Source of the DNA: Fusarium oxysporum f. sp. lycopersici 4287
Taxonomy: Eukaryota > Ascomycota > Sordariomycetes > Hypocreales > Nectriaceae
Direction of reading: 5' to 3'
Length of the DNA: 64,000 nucleotides
Assembly: GCF_000149955.1 (NCBI RefSeq)
Contig: NC_030994.1
Span: 2,285,071 to 2,349,070 of the forward strand
Numbering within the stretch: the first letter of the stretch is position 1; each line of letters opens with the position of its first letter. Shown here one piece after another: positions 52,401 through 60,904 of the stretch. Below the pieces are notes generated by a model. That model did no database searches. It was given only the letters and a program-made list of their open reading frames with translations, and was not told where the DNA came from. Made by a program: the position numbers and the translations under genes.

Positions 52401-52671
52401 GTCAGCTGCTAGATCTACTCCGGCCAGAGCCACACCTAGCCGTCGATCTGCTAGACGTGCAGCCCCTTCTCAGGACCCAATTGAGGATGATGGGGATGTT
52501 CAGGCCGGGGCTCCCGCAGAGGACAACTCTGAGGTTGACGAGGCTCAGACGCGCAAGCGAAAGACGCCTAGCAGGTTCCGATCCGCTGGCGTCCCTGAGG
52601 TATCTGCTGCCGCCGACGATTCAGACAGCGTTATGGACGATATGGAAGATTTGCCTGCCCGCGTTATGTAA
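49423..52671 (+). CDS. reb1: Reb1-like Myb DNA-binding protein
   Basis: A single exon encodes 1082 residues. The N-terminal half is acidic and disordered with basic clusters (KHKRDKKGRKQK; KSKKSKKK; KRKRN) that serve as nuclear signals. From about residue 512 comes the Reb1/TTF-I-type module: GRFSDEELGRIAQAVESYR, then the Myb repeat RGTWTSEQDAELRDLIEANG with TKWSKIAGIINRHPEDLRDRYRNYI (about 593-640), then a further Myb-like unit KDTWDEDEEGNLTQYV and WQNISERMGRTRSRLQCITKW. The C-terminal end holds an AT-hook-like basic, Pro/Ala-rich stretch. Family members bind terminator and promoter sites, arresting RNA polymerase I and replication forks in rDNA and acting as general regulatory factors. A reb1 assignment is by domain order; fungal paralogues exist. 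Confidence 0.85.
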   Translation: MSGNGNGSSKWPDFRLASTLWSLMPGSQSNRPDKQNDEDRDGNEGHKNEQQLKNEPQEELPEELMQSLELTQDEVGTENRPIDEMSGFDNYDGDAQAGPEDDVQDQDFGTLEMFDSNATQAPYTSQLDNASQEDQAPEAPMLEDIPSSQSRKHKRDKKGRKQKGINESESPRLPAAEESSRKSKKSKKKSTVPVEIPDSLVENTSTIFPSQPLENLAADFDDEAAAPATQTKRKRNPSDSTDGKQRKKRRSRDEAAVIESQLVEPGTQDGQIEEADTKESQAASFLRTRDAARPAAIYDDVAEDAPQSPSAARLEVRDARSRESSAAHDEMDIDASVKQNQDQENELSSFSAINGQENTEQQELEQVARDVWNAHINGQNQPNTQDSSVHTEEMEIPTSAQRPHTSNDVYDVPGSPVQASNPPSASAKRTRSGKAKKAKPTFFEKSPSPEVPEGDLPSPSAMTPMPRKRTKKASNRRKSEANRALSSQDMEVRDDDDLYGNPATGRRNRMAGFTQGRFSDEELGRIAQAVESYRVERNMVQHELNAMIHAPGGTTAGDEHAALWARIFATCPDRHRQKIINITRKKFHNFVARGTWTSEQDAELRDLIEANGTKWSKIAGIINRHPEDLRDRYRNYIICGDSQRKDTWDEDEEGNLTQYVMEAMAAIDELRIIQPTRELLKKPYEELIDWQNISERMGRTRSRLQCITKWRAMNIKTHGKDKLVSHAPDASISFRLEKARRQIAAMPEEERYRMIMAISGSSASVESKIPWQRLVDKQFRNSWHRPTQMLLWRRLKQSVPESEQKTVRDSAQYLLNLYAQTGELPNVEDALFDDAEEMEFLNSIPTTHASHSNASANGQNHMSAEFVNEADEEESEQPQREYGVPDENINPDLPIAPMEDFNPAPMASMDPVAAVADLAPMEDTEMVDPALSAEHAEPTEPEEPVDAPMKEEPAPVAKPANTPVFDEPAPPKATRVAKRTGMGKAKAPKPPRKSAARSTPARATPSRRSARRAAPSQDPIEDDGDVQAGAPAEDNSEVDEAQTRKRKTPSRFRSAGVPEVSAAADDSDSVMDDMEDLPARVM

Positions 52672-53282
52672 GAGAGAAAAGGAACATGAGGGCCACGACG
52701 TGGCAGATGAGTGATAGAGATTTGGGAGGGGTCCAGCGTATTTGTACAAGTTACCACCAAGATGGCCTCGACACTAGAAACAGCGGGTGTTGCAGTAATA
52801 CTTCAGTGGCTAATGGAGGATGTGAAGGGGAGAAACATGGACGATATCGTGGATAACATGAATTATAAAGGAGGGACTACTAGTCGCAATTTATCATCAT
52901 TATCTTAATATTACAGTTCACTGTGCAAAAAAAAAAAAGAAAGTTTTAAAGAATCGGTATCAATGCAAATCCTGGTATCTATCATCTCTCATCCGTCTAC
53001 TTTAGCCATTTGCTCAGGCGCAATTCATAATGCAAGCAAATCCATCGTACCAGTGCCGCCATCGTTGGGCGCAGATCGTGATAACAAACAAGTGTCTTTT
53101 ACTCCAAACTCCACCGAAATGTTTTTTCTTGTGCAAGTGGCCCGAGCACTCCGAGCCCGTCATGAATACCGGGCCCCAAAAAAGAAAAAAGAAGAAGAAA
53201 AAATACCCGCCGTGTAGTTACCGAGTTCATAACATGACAGATCGCAAGTATAGTACCGTTCGTGGTGGTTACGATAGATTCT
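52672..53282. other. intergenic between convergent genes
   Basis: An A-tract at about 52927-52938 and an A/G-rich part near 53180-53205 are seen; nothing gene-like. Confidence 0.5.
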
Positions 53283-54619
53283 TTAGCGGATCTCAGGCTC
53301 CCGCATGAATTCAGGGATGGCGAGGCCTCCCTCACCAGACTCAAAGTTGGGAGCTCCAAAGTTGCTGAGGCGCGAACGAGTAGAAGTGGTGTTGATGTGG
53401 CTAGTGGCTGTGTCCATGAGGTCGAGGACATCTTCGACAGGGTTACCATCGCGACCGGGGCCAAGGGCGGAGTCGTTGTCGAAAGAATAGATCTTGATGC
53501 CGCGAAGATGGGTATCTTTTCCGTTCTGGTGGTTCTCGAGGATCTGCATCTGAACGACCCAAGCGACAAGGGTGTTGCCGTCAGGACCACCGCCAGCGCC
53601 GGCAATGGGAACCTGCTGCCAGCCGGAGGGGTTCTCAAGAGCCATGGTAGCGAACTCGATAACGTTGTTCTCGCTGGTGCCGGCCTTGAAGACGACCTTG
53701 GTAGGGGTGTAGGACTCATCCTCGTTGTAGTCAACGTAGAAGCGAATGTCGCGAATACCAACACGCTTGGTGAAATACATGGTGAGCTTGTGGGGCTGAG
53801 GGCCATCGGATCTGAGAAGTGTAAGTCGGGTGAAAAGTGCTTGGGAGTTAGCGGATGGACTCACTGCCAGAAGAGCTTGAGGTCATCGCTCTTGAGCTCC
53901 TCAACACCATTGCCAGGCTTGTGGCTGCTGACAGTGAAACGGGCAAGGTTGGAAATCTCCTTTAGGCCAGCAGTAGCTGGGTCAAAAAGGGTAGCAGCTT
54001 CATGAGCCTGGTCGTGTTCAGCGGCTTCTTCGTCATCCTCGTCTTCGTCGGCATCATCATCTTCTTCTTCGCCGATTGAGTTCTCATCCTCATACTCTTC
54101 AGGGGAGTGAGACAGAGTGCGCTGATCAGCATCGTCCTCAGCAGCTTGGTCGTCGTTGTAAGCCATTGTGGCATCAGAAGAAGGGCCAGCGGGAGCAGCC
54201 ATTGGGCGAGCGCGGTTGAAGAGAATACTCTCATCAGGCTCAGCATCGGAGCTGGAGGCGTCGGAATCGCGGGGAGGCATGCTGAGACGAGATCGATCTG
54301 TAGGCTGCTGGGCAGCTAGGAGAATGTTGTTAATATTTGTTCGCAATTCTCGTGATTCGCGAAGAAGTTGCATGCGCTCTTGATACCACTCCTCAAAGGT
54401 GACACTGAGATGACCAATGGCTCGGTAGCAGGCTTCCACGTTCTCCTTGTCTGGAGAAGGAACGGTTCGGAAGACTCGCTTGCGCTGCTGGAGAAGAGCG
54501 CCACTTGACTTCTTGAAGGCAAGTTCTTGGAGTGGAACTCGCTTGATGCGATGATCACGGTTGATTTGATGAGTTGAGGCTGGGGGAGGAGGGATGTAGA
54601 TTTCGCGACGAGAAGGCAT
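53283..54619 (-). CDS. apc10: anaphase-promoting complex subunit 10 (Doc1)
   Basis: Exons 54619-53865 and 53811-53283 give 427 residues. APC10 works with the Cdc20/Cdh1 coactivator to hold D-box substrates on the cyclosome, helping processive ubiquitination in mitosis. The DOC jelly-roll domain begins around residue 215 (GLKEISNLARFTVSSHKPGNGVEEL) and runs through LFWQSDGPQPHKLTMYF, RDIRFYVDYNEDESYTP and GWQQVPI. The protein ends in Ile-Arg, the IR tail known to bind the APC3 TPR groove. The N-terminal 200 residues are a fungal extension with a coiled-coil-like helix and a long Glu/Asp tract. The intron (53864-53812) lies inside the conserved FWQSDG motif. The ubiquitin conjugase gene in this same window is a plausible functional partner class, not a neighbour. 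Confidence 0.95.
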
Positions 54620-55073
54620 GTTCAGGGATGAGATGGTTTGTTCGGATAAAGGGTGAACAAGCTCAGTGACAAAGGAAGGATCAAGCTGAGAACAGCAGAT
54701 GAAGGTATCAAAGGAAAGGAAAGATGATGAAAGAAAAAGAAGGTTGACAAGATAGTTGTTAGAAGAAAGTGCAATTGGGATAATGGGAAAGATAAGGTAG
54801 TGATGTGTTGGAGGAGTATGACGTGTAGAGTTGATGAAGAAGAAGAGAAGGTACAAGAGCAGAAGCGAGATAGTGGCATCAGTCTTTCCTATCGAGGCAT
54901 CTAACAATAGAAAAAGAGGCCCATCGAGCAAGTATGAGGGCAATGAATCACTGGTGGCAGCCGTCGATAAGTGGCAGATGACCACTGGCAGCCAACTAGA
55001 GCTGCAAACACTTTAAAATCGCAACCGATATGAGATCATGGCACTGCCAGAAAGAGACGCTAAATATGCACGT
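54620..55073. other. apc10 leader and promoter
   Basis: On the minus strand this is rich in C and T (54620-54880), typical of the leader of apc10. A frame upstream of the apc10 ATG stays open but encodes only a hydrophobic run from the C/T-rich DNA, so I start the protein at 54619. Confidence 0.6.
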
Positions 55074-55427
55074 TTAATTGAAAAAATTCAACTTACTTCT
55101 ATACAGACGAAACGGATTAGGAGGAGGCGCTCGACGTCGTCTTTGGTCAGGAGGTTGATCTGGTGTTCGATGAATTGGAGGACCGTCGGGCGTTACCATT
55201 GGACCAGCAGCAAGAGGAGAAGCGCCTTGACTTGGATGCAATCTAGTAGAAGGTCCGCTGGGAGTAGCAGCTGGAACTTGAGACACTGGAGATGAGGTTA
55301 TATCGGATGGTACAGGTCTCGGGCTCGAGGCCGTGTTTGCCTGTGCCCTGGCGTTTGTGTTTGAGTTTGGGTTTGCATGAGTGGCAGCTACATGCCTTGC
55401 TCTTCTTGAACCACGAGTGATGTCCAT
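55074..55427 (-). CDS. small basic Pro/Ser-rich ORF, possibly first exon
   Basis: The frame encodes 117 residues starting MDITRGSRRARHVAATH, then Ser/Pro/Asn-rich low complexity, then RRRRAPPPNPFRLYR. Immediately after that (55104 region, minus strand) stands an ideal splice donor, GTAAGT, so the frame probably continues into a further exon; an acceptor TATTTAG about 37 nt on would add only about 15 residues and a stop. No domain is recognised. It could be a separate small gene or, less likely, a remote 5' exon of apc10. Base and codon use are weakly coding-like. Confidence 0.4.
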   Translation of the reverse strand: MDITRGSRRARHVAATHANPNSNTNARAQANTASSPRPVPSDITSSPVSQVPAATPSGPSTRLHPSQGASPLAAGPMVTPDGPPIHRTPDQPPDQRRRRAPPPNPFRLYRSKLNFFN

Positions 55428-57282
55428 CTTGATTGGCAGTGATCACTTAATATCTGGCCAACACTGCCAACGCTCACTGATATCCGAGCTCCTCTAAAGT
55501 CAATTATTAGGCGCGGTCGCGGTTGTAGCTGTCGTTGGAAAATGTGATGTGAGTGGACAATTGGACGCGCTATCACGTGTCCTCTATCGAATCTATTTTA
55601 GGTGTCTGGCCTCTAGCTCAGCTGAAGTTGACCCCTGTCCATCTTGCCTTGGCCTTGATTGTTTCAAACATCACCACCTCCAATCTCTTCAGTTCAGCCA
55701 TAAGCAGAACCAATACTGCAGGTCAATGCAATGCAATAACTTTGCAGACCCGATACACTCTGGATACATTTCATCAGTTGTTCAATTGAGCTACCTATTT
55801 TCACACTCCAAAGTCTAATCATAACCGAAGTCGCCTCTTGCCGACCGAACTTCCTGGTTGCAACTTACAGGGTCCTCCTCCTCTACCCCGCCAAAACTAT
55901 CACTGCAACCCAACCAGCCTCTCCCACTGTAACCCCGGCCTCATGCTTAAAAAAGCTTCCAGAAAATCTTGGTCCGAGATCTGACGCATGTCACGTCAAG
56001 TCAAGTCACAAGCCACCAACAGAATGCCCCTGACACTGACAGTTCTTGACTCAACTACAAGGAACCTTTGGCCTTAAACCTTGTGGGCCTACGAATATGG
56101 TACCCTCCATCTTCTTCGGTCTTCGGAGTCGTATTGCTGAAAACTATGCTACGCCGCTGACTTACATCAAGCAGGGAGGTTAATCCTGATGACGAATGCG
56201 CAACACCATATGCCCTTCCCTATGATCTTCGATCTTGTTACATTGAGACAATACGACAATTCCTTAATCAATTGAATCTCACGGGTTGCCCGTCCAGTCT
56301 CTCCACTACAGCGCCTTGACCATGCCCGTTATAACCGTTCAACGGCCAGTGTCGTACCTGAAGCTAAGCCAAGGCCCCTGGCCCGTCCTCATATTCAGAA
56401 TCTGAGGTTGTACGGGGATACCGATATCGCTTCGAGTCTCACCGTGCCAACTAAGAGTGAGGCATGCAGGACATCGTCTGGTTTAGCTCGTTAGCGCACC
56501 CTTTCAACATGAAACATAAGCTCATGGCTCTACGTGGAGTTAAAAATTCTTCTCGTCGTTAGCTAGAAACGCCTTCAGCATGCACGGTCTACGTGTATCC
56601 TTCAACTTGAGTCGAGTGGGCCCGCATCGCCAGCCTCGTCTACAGCCATCATCCTGGTTCATCGCCCAATGTAACGCCTCATCTCTCCCGTCTCATTGGC
56701 AACGATCCAGATTAACGGTCCAAGCTGTCACCATCGCTGAGATCTTCAGCCGTTCGCGCTACGTCATTATCGTTTTCACTTAACTACCGGCCTCCCTCGC
56801 GCCACGTCGGCTCGCTCCTCTTCAGGGTCCTCCCATGAAACTGGTCCCTTCACTGACTCTCACAAGATCCAAGCTTTTGGGTCTTCCTCTTTGCTTCTTC
56901 TCGTGTAACTCAGGGCTTCCATGTTGCCCATCTCAACTTGCGCAGCTTCTATTCGTTCTGATGCACGCTGACGCCTCGGCTTTCTTTAGAGCTCAACTTA
57001 CATACCCACCATCAAAGCCTTCCTCAAGATGTCATTTGCAAGGATAGCCTCAAGAATCAGGGCCGAGTCGGGGTGACGGGTCGCTTGGTGAACCCTTGAG
57101 GACCCTGACTTCAGCCTCACGAGATGATCCTTTTCTTAGCATAAATATCGACTCTTGTCGACTGTTTCTGTCAGCTATCAATCTACAATAATCTCAATCA
57201 TCTTAACTACTTATCTCTCAACTGCTTATCTATCGAAGTGAAAGACAAGAGCTCATCCTGGGTTTTCAACTGATTCCGTTCG
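55428..57282. other. intergenic
   Basis: No gene is recognised in 1.9 kb. The frames at 55549-55818, 56580-56783 and 56835-57047 carry no motif. From 57120 to 57282 is the leader of the aquaporin gene. Confidence 0.5.
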
Positions 57283-58962
57283 ATGTCTCTTGATCCTTTG
57301 CCCACTATTGAAACGACCCTCACTTCTTCTTCTCCATCCGACATGTCCTCTTCCATACAAAGCCGATCTGCTCGCAGCACACCTGCTATCAACGCATCCG
57401 CCTTTAATCCTCCTGAAGCCAATGGCTCCTCTAATGAAAGAGTTCCTTTCATGCGAGACAACTCTCCCGAAGCCGATAGCCTACCGTCCAACCCAGCTCT
57501 TACTCCAGTCATCACCCATGGAGACAACCCTTCAGCCAGCAACAGAAACTCCGAGGCCGATACAGTAGTCCCCCTCCAACCTGTTATCAGTCAAGATCCC
57601 AGTCGAGTCCGTCCTGGCTCTCGCACCGGTAACTTTGTCACTCCCAAGACGGCTCGCTTCTCTCAGGATGGCGGAGAGCCTCTTCAGTACTCTGGAGGTT
57701 CCATGAAATCGTCTCGACGACGCTATCGTGGTGAAGACTACGACTTTGACCAGGCTGCCGACTATCCCACAGTGAGTGACTATGAGCGATACTGGCGCAA
57801 TGAAGGTCGCAATGATCGCTACACTGCTCGAAGAGGCCCTTACCCACCTCCCACATTCATGAACCGCCGTCGAGCACACCCTCATGATTCAGACGAAGAG
57901 TTCTATAGCAGTGACGACCCTCGCATGCCTCCCACTGGCGGACGCAGAATGATGGATGAGGAAATGGGATACCCCCATCGACCTTTCCATCACCGGCGTG
58001 CTTCTACCCTCAACGGCTTCAATATCTCTACAGGCAAGCTTGAGTGGAGTAACCTCAGTCCCAAGGAGAAATCAGAGATCATGCGTCTTCCTTTGACTCA
58101 ATGGATGAACTCAAATTTCAAGAACCACTTTGTCGCCAGTCTTGGTGAGCTTATCGGCACTACCATGTTCCTCTTCTTCGCCTTTGCCGGCACAGAAGTT
58201 GCCAACATTCAAGCACAAACCGACAGCAAGACTACCACAGGAGAGTCTACTGGTAGTCTCAACGTTTCCAAGCTTCTCTACATCTCCATCATCTTCGGTT
58301 TCTCGCTCATGGTAAATGTCTGGGTCTTCTTCCGTATCAGCGGTGGTCTCTTTAACCCTGCCGTCACTATCGCCATGTTGATGGTCAAGGCTATTAGCAT
58401 GACAAGAGCTATCTGCCTGTTCCTCTCTCAGATTCTTGGGTCAATGCTTGCCTCCGTTATGGTACGGTACTTGTTTCCTGAGACATTCAACGTCCGAACT
58501 ACTCTAGGAGGTGGTGCATCTCTGGTTCAGGGTGTGTTCATTGAGGCTCTTCTTACTGCTGAGTTGGTCTTCACCATCTTCATGCTTGCCAAAGAGAAGC
58601 ACCGAGCCACATTTATTGCCCCCGTCGGTATCGGCCTGGCTCTTTTCATTGCAGAGATGGTCGGTGTCCAGTTCACTGGCGGGTCGCTCAACCCTGCCCG
58701 AAGCTTTGGCCCTTGTGTTATCACCGGTACCTTCGACTCTGAGCACTGGATCTACTGGGTTGGTCCTGGCATTGGCTCTCTCATCGCTGTCTGCTTTTAC
58801 TGGTTCATCAAGACTCTTGAGTACGAGATGGCCAACCCTGGCGCCGATGGTGATGATCTCAACGATCCTACTAAAAACCCTGAAAAGCGAGCTGAAATCC
58901 AGTCTAACGCTGCCCCTTCAATTGCCTTTGGTGGTGGCAAGACCCCTTCAATTCGCAGCTGA
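57283..58962 (+). CDS. aquaporin (MIP family) with long N-terminal extension
   Basis: A single exon encodes 559 residues. The first 280 residues are hydrophilic, rich in Ser, Pro and Arg (RRRAHPHDSDEEFYSSDD), and presumably cytosolic and phosphorylated. From about 282 to 530 is a six-segment MIP channel starting GELIGTTMFLFFAFAGTE. The two pore loops are GGLFNPAV (NPA near 357) and GGSLNPARSFGP (NPA near 470). NPARS rather than NPARD suggests a water-type pore and not an aquaglyceroporin. At the place where orthodox aquaporins have a filter histidine, my eye alignment gives Glu, so the selectivity is uncertain. The C-terminal tail of about 35 residues is polar. Likely location is plasma membrane or vacuole. 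The leader is C/T-rich and the frame is intact. Confidence 0.92.
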   Translation: MSLDPLPTIETTLTSSSPSDMSSSIQSRSARSTPAINASAFNPPEANGSSNERVPFMRDNSPEADSLPSNPALTPVITHGDNPSASNRNSEADTVVPLQPVISQDPSRVRPGSRTGNFVTPKTARFSQDGGEPLQYSGGSMKSSRRRYRGEDYDFDQAADYPTVSDYERYWRNEGRNDRYTARRGPYPPPTFMNRRRAHPHDSDEEFYSSDDPRMPPTGGRRMMDEEMGYPHRPFHHRRASTLNGFNISTGKLEWSNLSPKEKSEIMRLPLTQWMNSNFKNHFVASLGELIGTTMFLFFAFAGTEVANIQAQTDSKTTTGESTGSLNVSKLLYISIIFGFSLMVNVWVFFRISGGLFNPAVTIAMLMVKAISMTRAICLFLSQILGSMLASVMVRYLFPETFNVRTTLGGGASLVQGVFIEALLTAELVFTIFMLAKEKHRATFIAPVGIGLALFIAEMVGVQFTGGSLNPARSFGPCVITGTFDSEHWIYWVGPGIGSLIAVCFYWFIKTLEYEMANPGADGDDLNDPTKNPEKRAEIQSNAAPSIAFGGGKTPSIRS

Positions 58963-59669
58963 ATGACGAGGCCATGAAAACATGACTCTTATGAGTGAGG
59001 GCGAGATGGATACGGTCCATCAACGATTACACGATGAAAGTTGATGAGCAAATTCAATGATGCTTCATGAGATCAAATGCATGATAAATATACACGAAAT
59101 GCGAACACGCCAGAGATGGATAGAAAATTGGAATTCGTTACTTGTTTATACGGATATTGTGCCTTAAATGGTTGGAGTTCGGTTTGGCGTTTCGTTAATT
59201 TTGTATTGCCCGGCATATTTGGTGCTTCGAGGCTGATTCCTCCAGATGAAGGAGTGTATATATAGAGTTTTTAGGTAGAAAGAATTGGCACAGGTCTCCG
59301 ACTGGAACCCATTTACACACAATTTCCCAAAGAGCGCTTGGCTCTGGGGTCGCCTTGATTACAACATATAATGTTCTCGGTCTGATATAGTTGTATATTC
59401 AGGAATCTCTACAATGCTAGTTGGTGAGATGATGGCCTAGTGATATCTCTGACATCCTAGGTCCTACCAAAACTGTTTTTCCAAAGACACTTAGTCCTGG
59501 TCTTCAAGTTCGCGAATCCTGTGACTCTGCTATGATCGTGGACCTAGCTCTTGTCCAATGCAATATTGCGTCCAGTCCTATTCATCTCATACCACCCTCC
59601 CAGAACTACCCAAACCTTATTTTTGGATATATATCGGACTGCAAGGAATTGACGTTTGACGCTGCATCC
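58963..59669. other. intergenic between convergent genes
   Basis: Only 3' flanks are proposed; nothing else is seen. Confidence 0.5.
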
Positions 59670-59879
59670 TTATTCTATAGCTGTCTGGCGTCTGTTGCGC
59701 TGGCGTCGAGCTCGAACGACGCTCATGATGAAGCAGACGATACAGTACGAGATAGCAAAGCCAATGACACCCCCAAGGCTACCAAGCATGAAGCCTGCTC
59801 CAGCGTCTCGAGAGAAGCCGTCATGGAGAGATCGGCCAGGTTGAGGGGTTTCGAGGGTCCCGATAGCAGGGTTGTTCAT
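59670..59879 (-). CDS. small single-pass membrane protein, hypothetical
   Basis: From the ATG at 59879 the frame encodes 69 residues: a polar start (MNNPAIGTLETPQPGRS), a hydrophobic Gly/Ile/Phe-rich segment (GFMLGSLGGVIGFAISYCIVCFIMSV) and a basic end (RARRQRNRRQ), which predicts a membrane protein with its C-terminus in the cytosol. An upstream extension to 59999 is open but lacks coding character. Family unknown; such a hydrophobic-then-basic build rarely occurs by chance, so I keep it with moderate confidence. Confidence 0.5.
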   Translation of the reverse strand: MNNPAIGTLETPQPGRSLHDGFSRDAGAGFMLGSLGGVIGFAISYCIVCFIMSVVRARRQRNRRQTAIE

Positions 59880-60832
59880 TGTTGTTGCTGGTGATAGTTC
59901 GGGACAGGGGGCTCCAAGGTTCTCTCTTATAGTCGTATTGTGCAAAATGTTTCTGGTGTATGTTCTCCTGTATTGTATCTGGTTAGGTAATCTTTTCACT
60001 ATGGAGGCATGGGTCTAGAGAACTCACTTCTGTCTGTTGATGGAATAGAGCTTAGCAATGTTTCTTTCTGGTTAAAATCTAGACGAGTGTATAGTTCTGA
60101 ATGTTTCGGGAGTTGTATTTGTATTGCTGCAAGAAGAGTCGAGGTTGGGAGGACGCAACATGGTAAACAGAAGGGAAGGTATAGTTGCTACAGCGTTTGT
60201 ATGCAGCAACATGGCAGTGACAGTGGCATCCAGTTTGCAAATAGCACTGAACATTCAACTTCAAACGGAGTGAATAGAGGAACTTGAGGGAGAGGATAGC
60301 TAACTAATTCGTTCGTTTGTTCATGTTGAAGCGAACAGTGATTCATTGTTTGGTTGTGCTCGTTTGTAAAGTGATGAACAATGTTGAGAAGTTATCGATC
60401 TGCAGGGTCAGTAAGTGTCTGTATCTCGTGTTCATTGGGATAACTTGACATTTTCTGGCTGACGAATATTATTGTTTGGGTTAAGCTCCATGGATAGATG
60501 AACCGTCTGAACCGGTTCGGAATTAGTCGTGGCATTGGCCCATTTGATAAGATGAAAACATGATTCCAAGATCAACGTGAAGTTAATACAGTATTCTAAA
60601 TTTATCGTAAATGCAAATACTCTAAGTTTAGAGAACATGGTAGAGATATCCGTTCCGCACTTTAGCTTCAAACTTTACGATCTCACTTCCACTTTGACTT
60701 ACATCCAATGGTCACTATTGATCATCTATCATGACTAGTATCTGGTTCATTCTATGACCATCAATTCCACTGACGACTTTCCATCTTCAAGTTCCCAATT
60801 TGAAAACGATCCTCCAACAAGCTCGCAAGCAA
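59880..60832. other. intergenic, leader of small gene and tRNA upstream region
   Basis: No gene is recognised; several short minus-strand frames in 60072-60671 have no motif. Confidence 0.5.
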
Positions 60833-60904
60833 GCCCCGTTGGCTCAGTGGTAAAGCGTATCACTAGTAATGATAAGATCACTGGTTCGATTCCAGTACGG
60901 GGCA
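60833..60904 (+). tRNA. tRNA-Thr (anticodon AGT)
   Basis: The 72 bases fold as a cloverleaf. The acceptor stem GCCCCGT pairs with ACGGGGC, with A as position 73. The anticodon arm TATCA-CTAGTAA-TGATA carries AGT, reading ACN threonine codons after A34 becomes inosine. The T arm is ACTGG-TTCGATT-CCAGT with the B-box. The D arm GCTC...AAGC has one C-A mismatch. There is no intron, and T-runs (TTCTTTT, then TTTTTT) within 40 bases downstream suit polymerase III termination. Confidence 0.93.

Noticed and set aside
53262..54005. 247-codon plus-strand frame opposite apc10
   Set aside because: APC10 on the minus strand has the DOC domain and IR tail; this is its shadow.
54620..54985. Extended N-terminus of APC10 from 54985
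   Set aside because: The extra residues come from a C/T-rich leader and are a hydrophobic run not expected in a soluble APC/C subunit.
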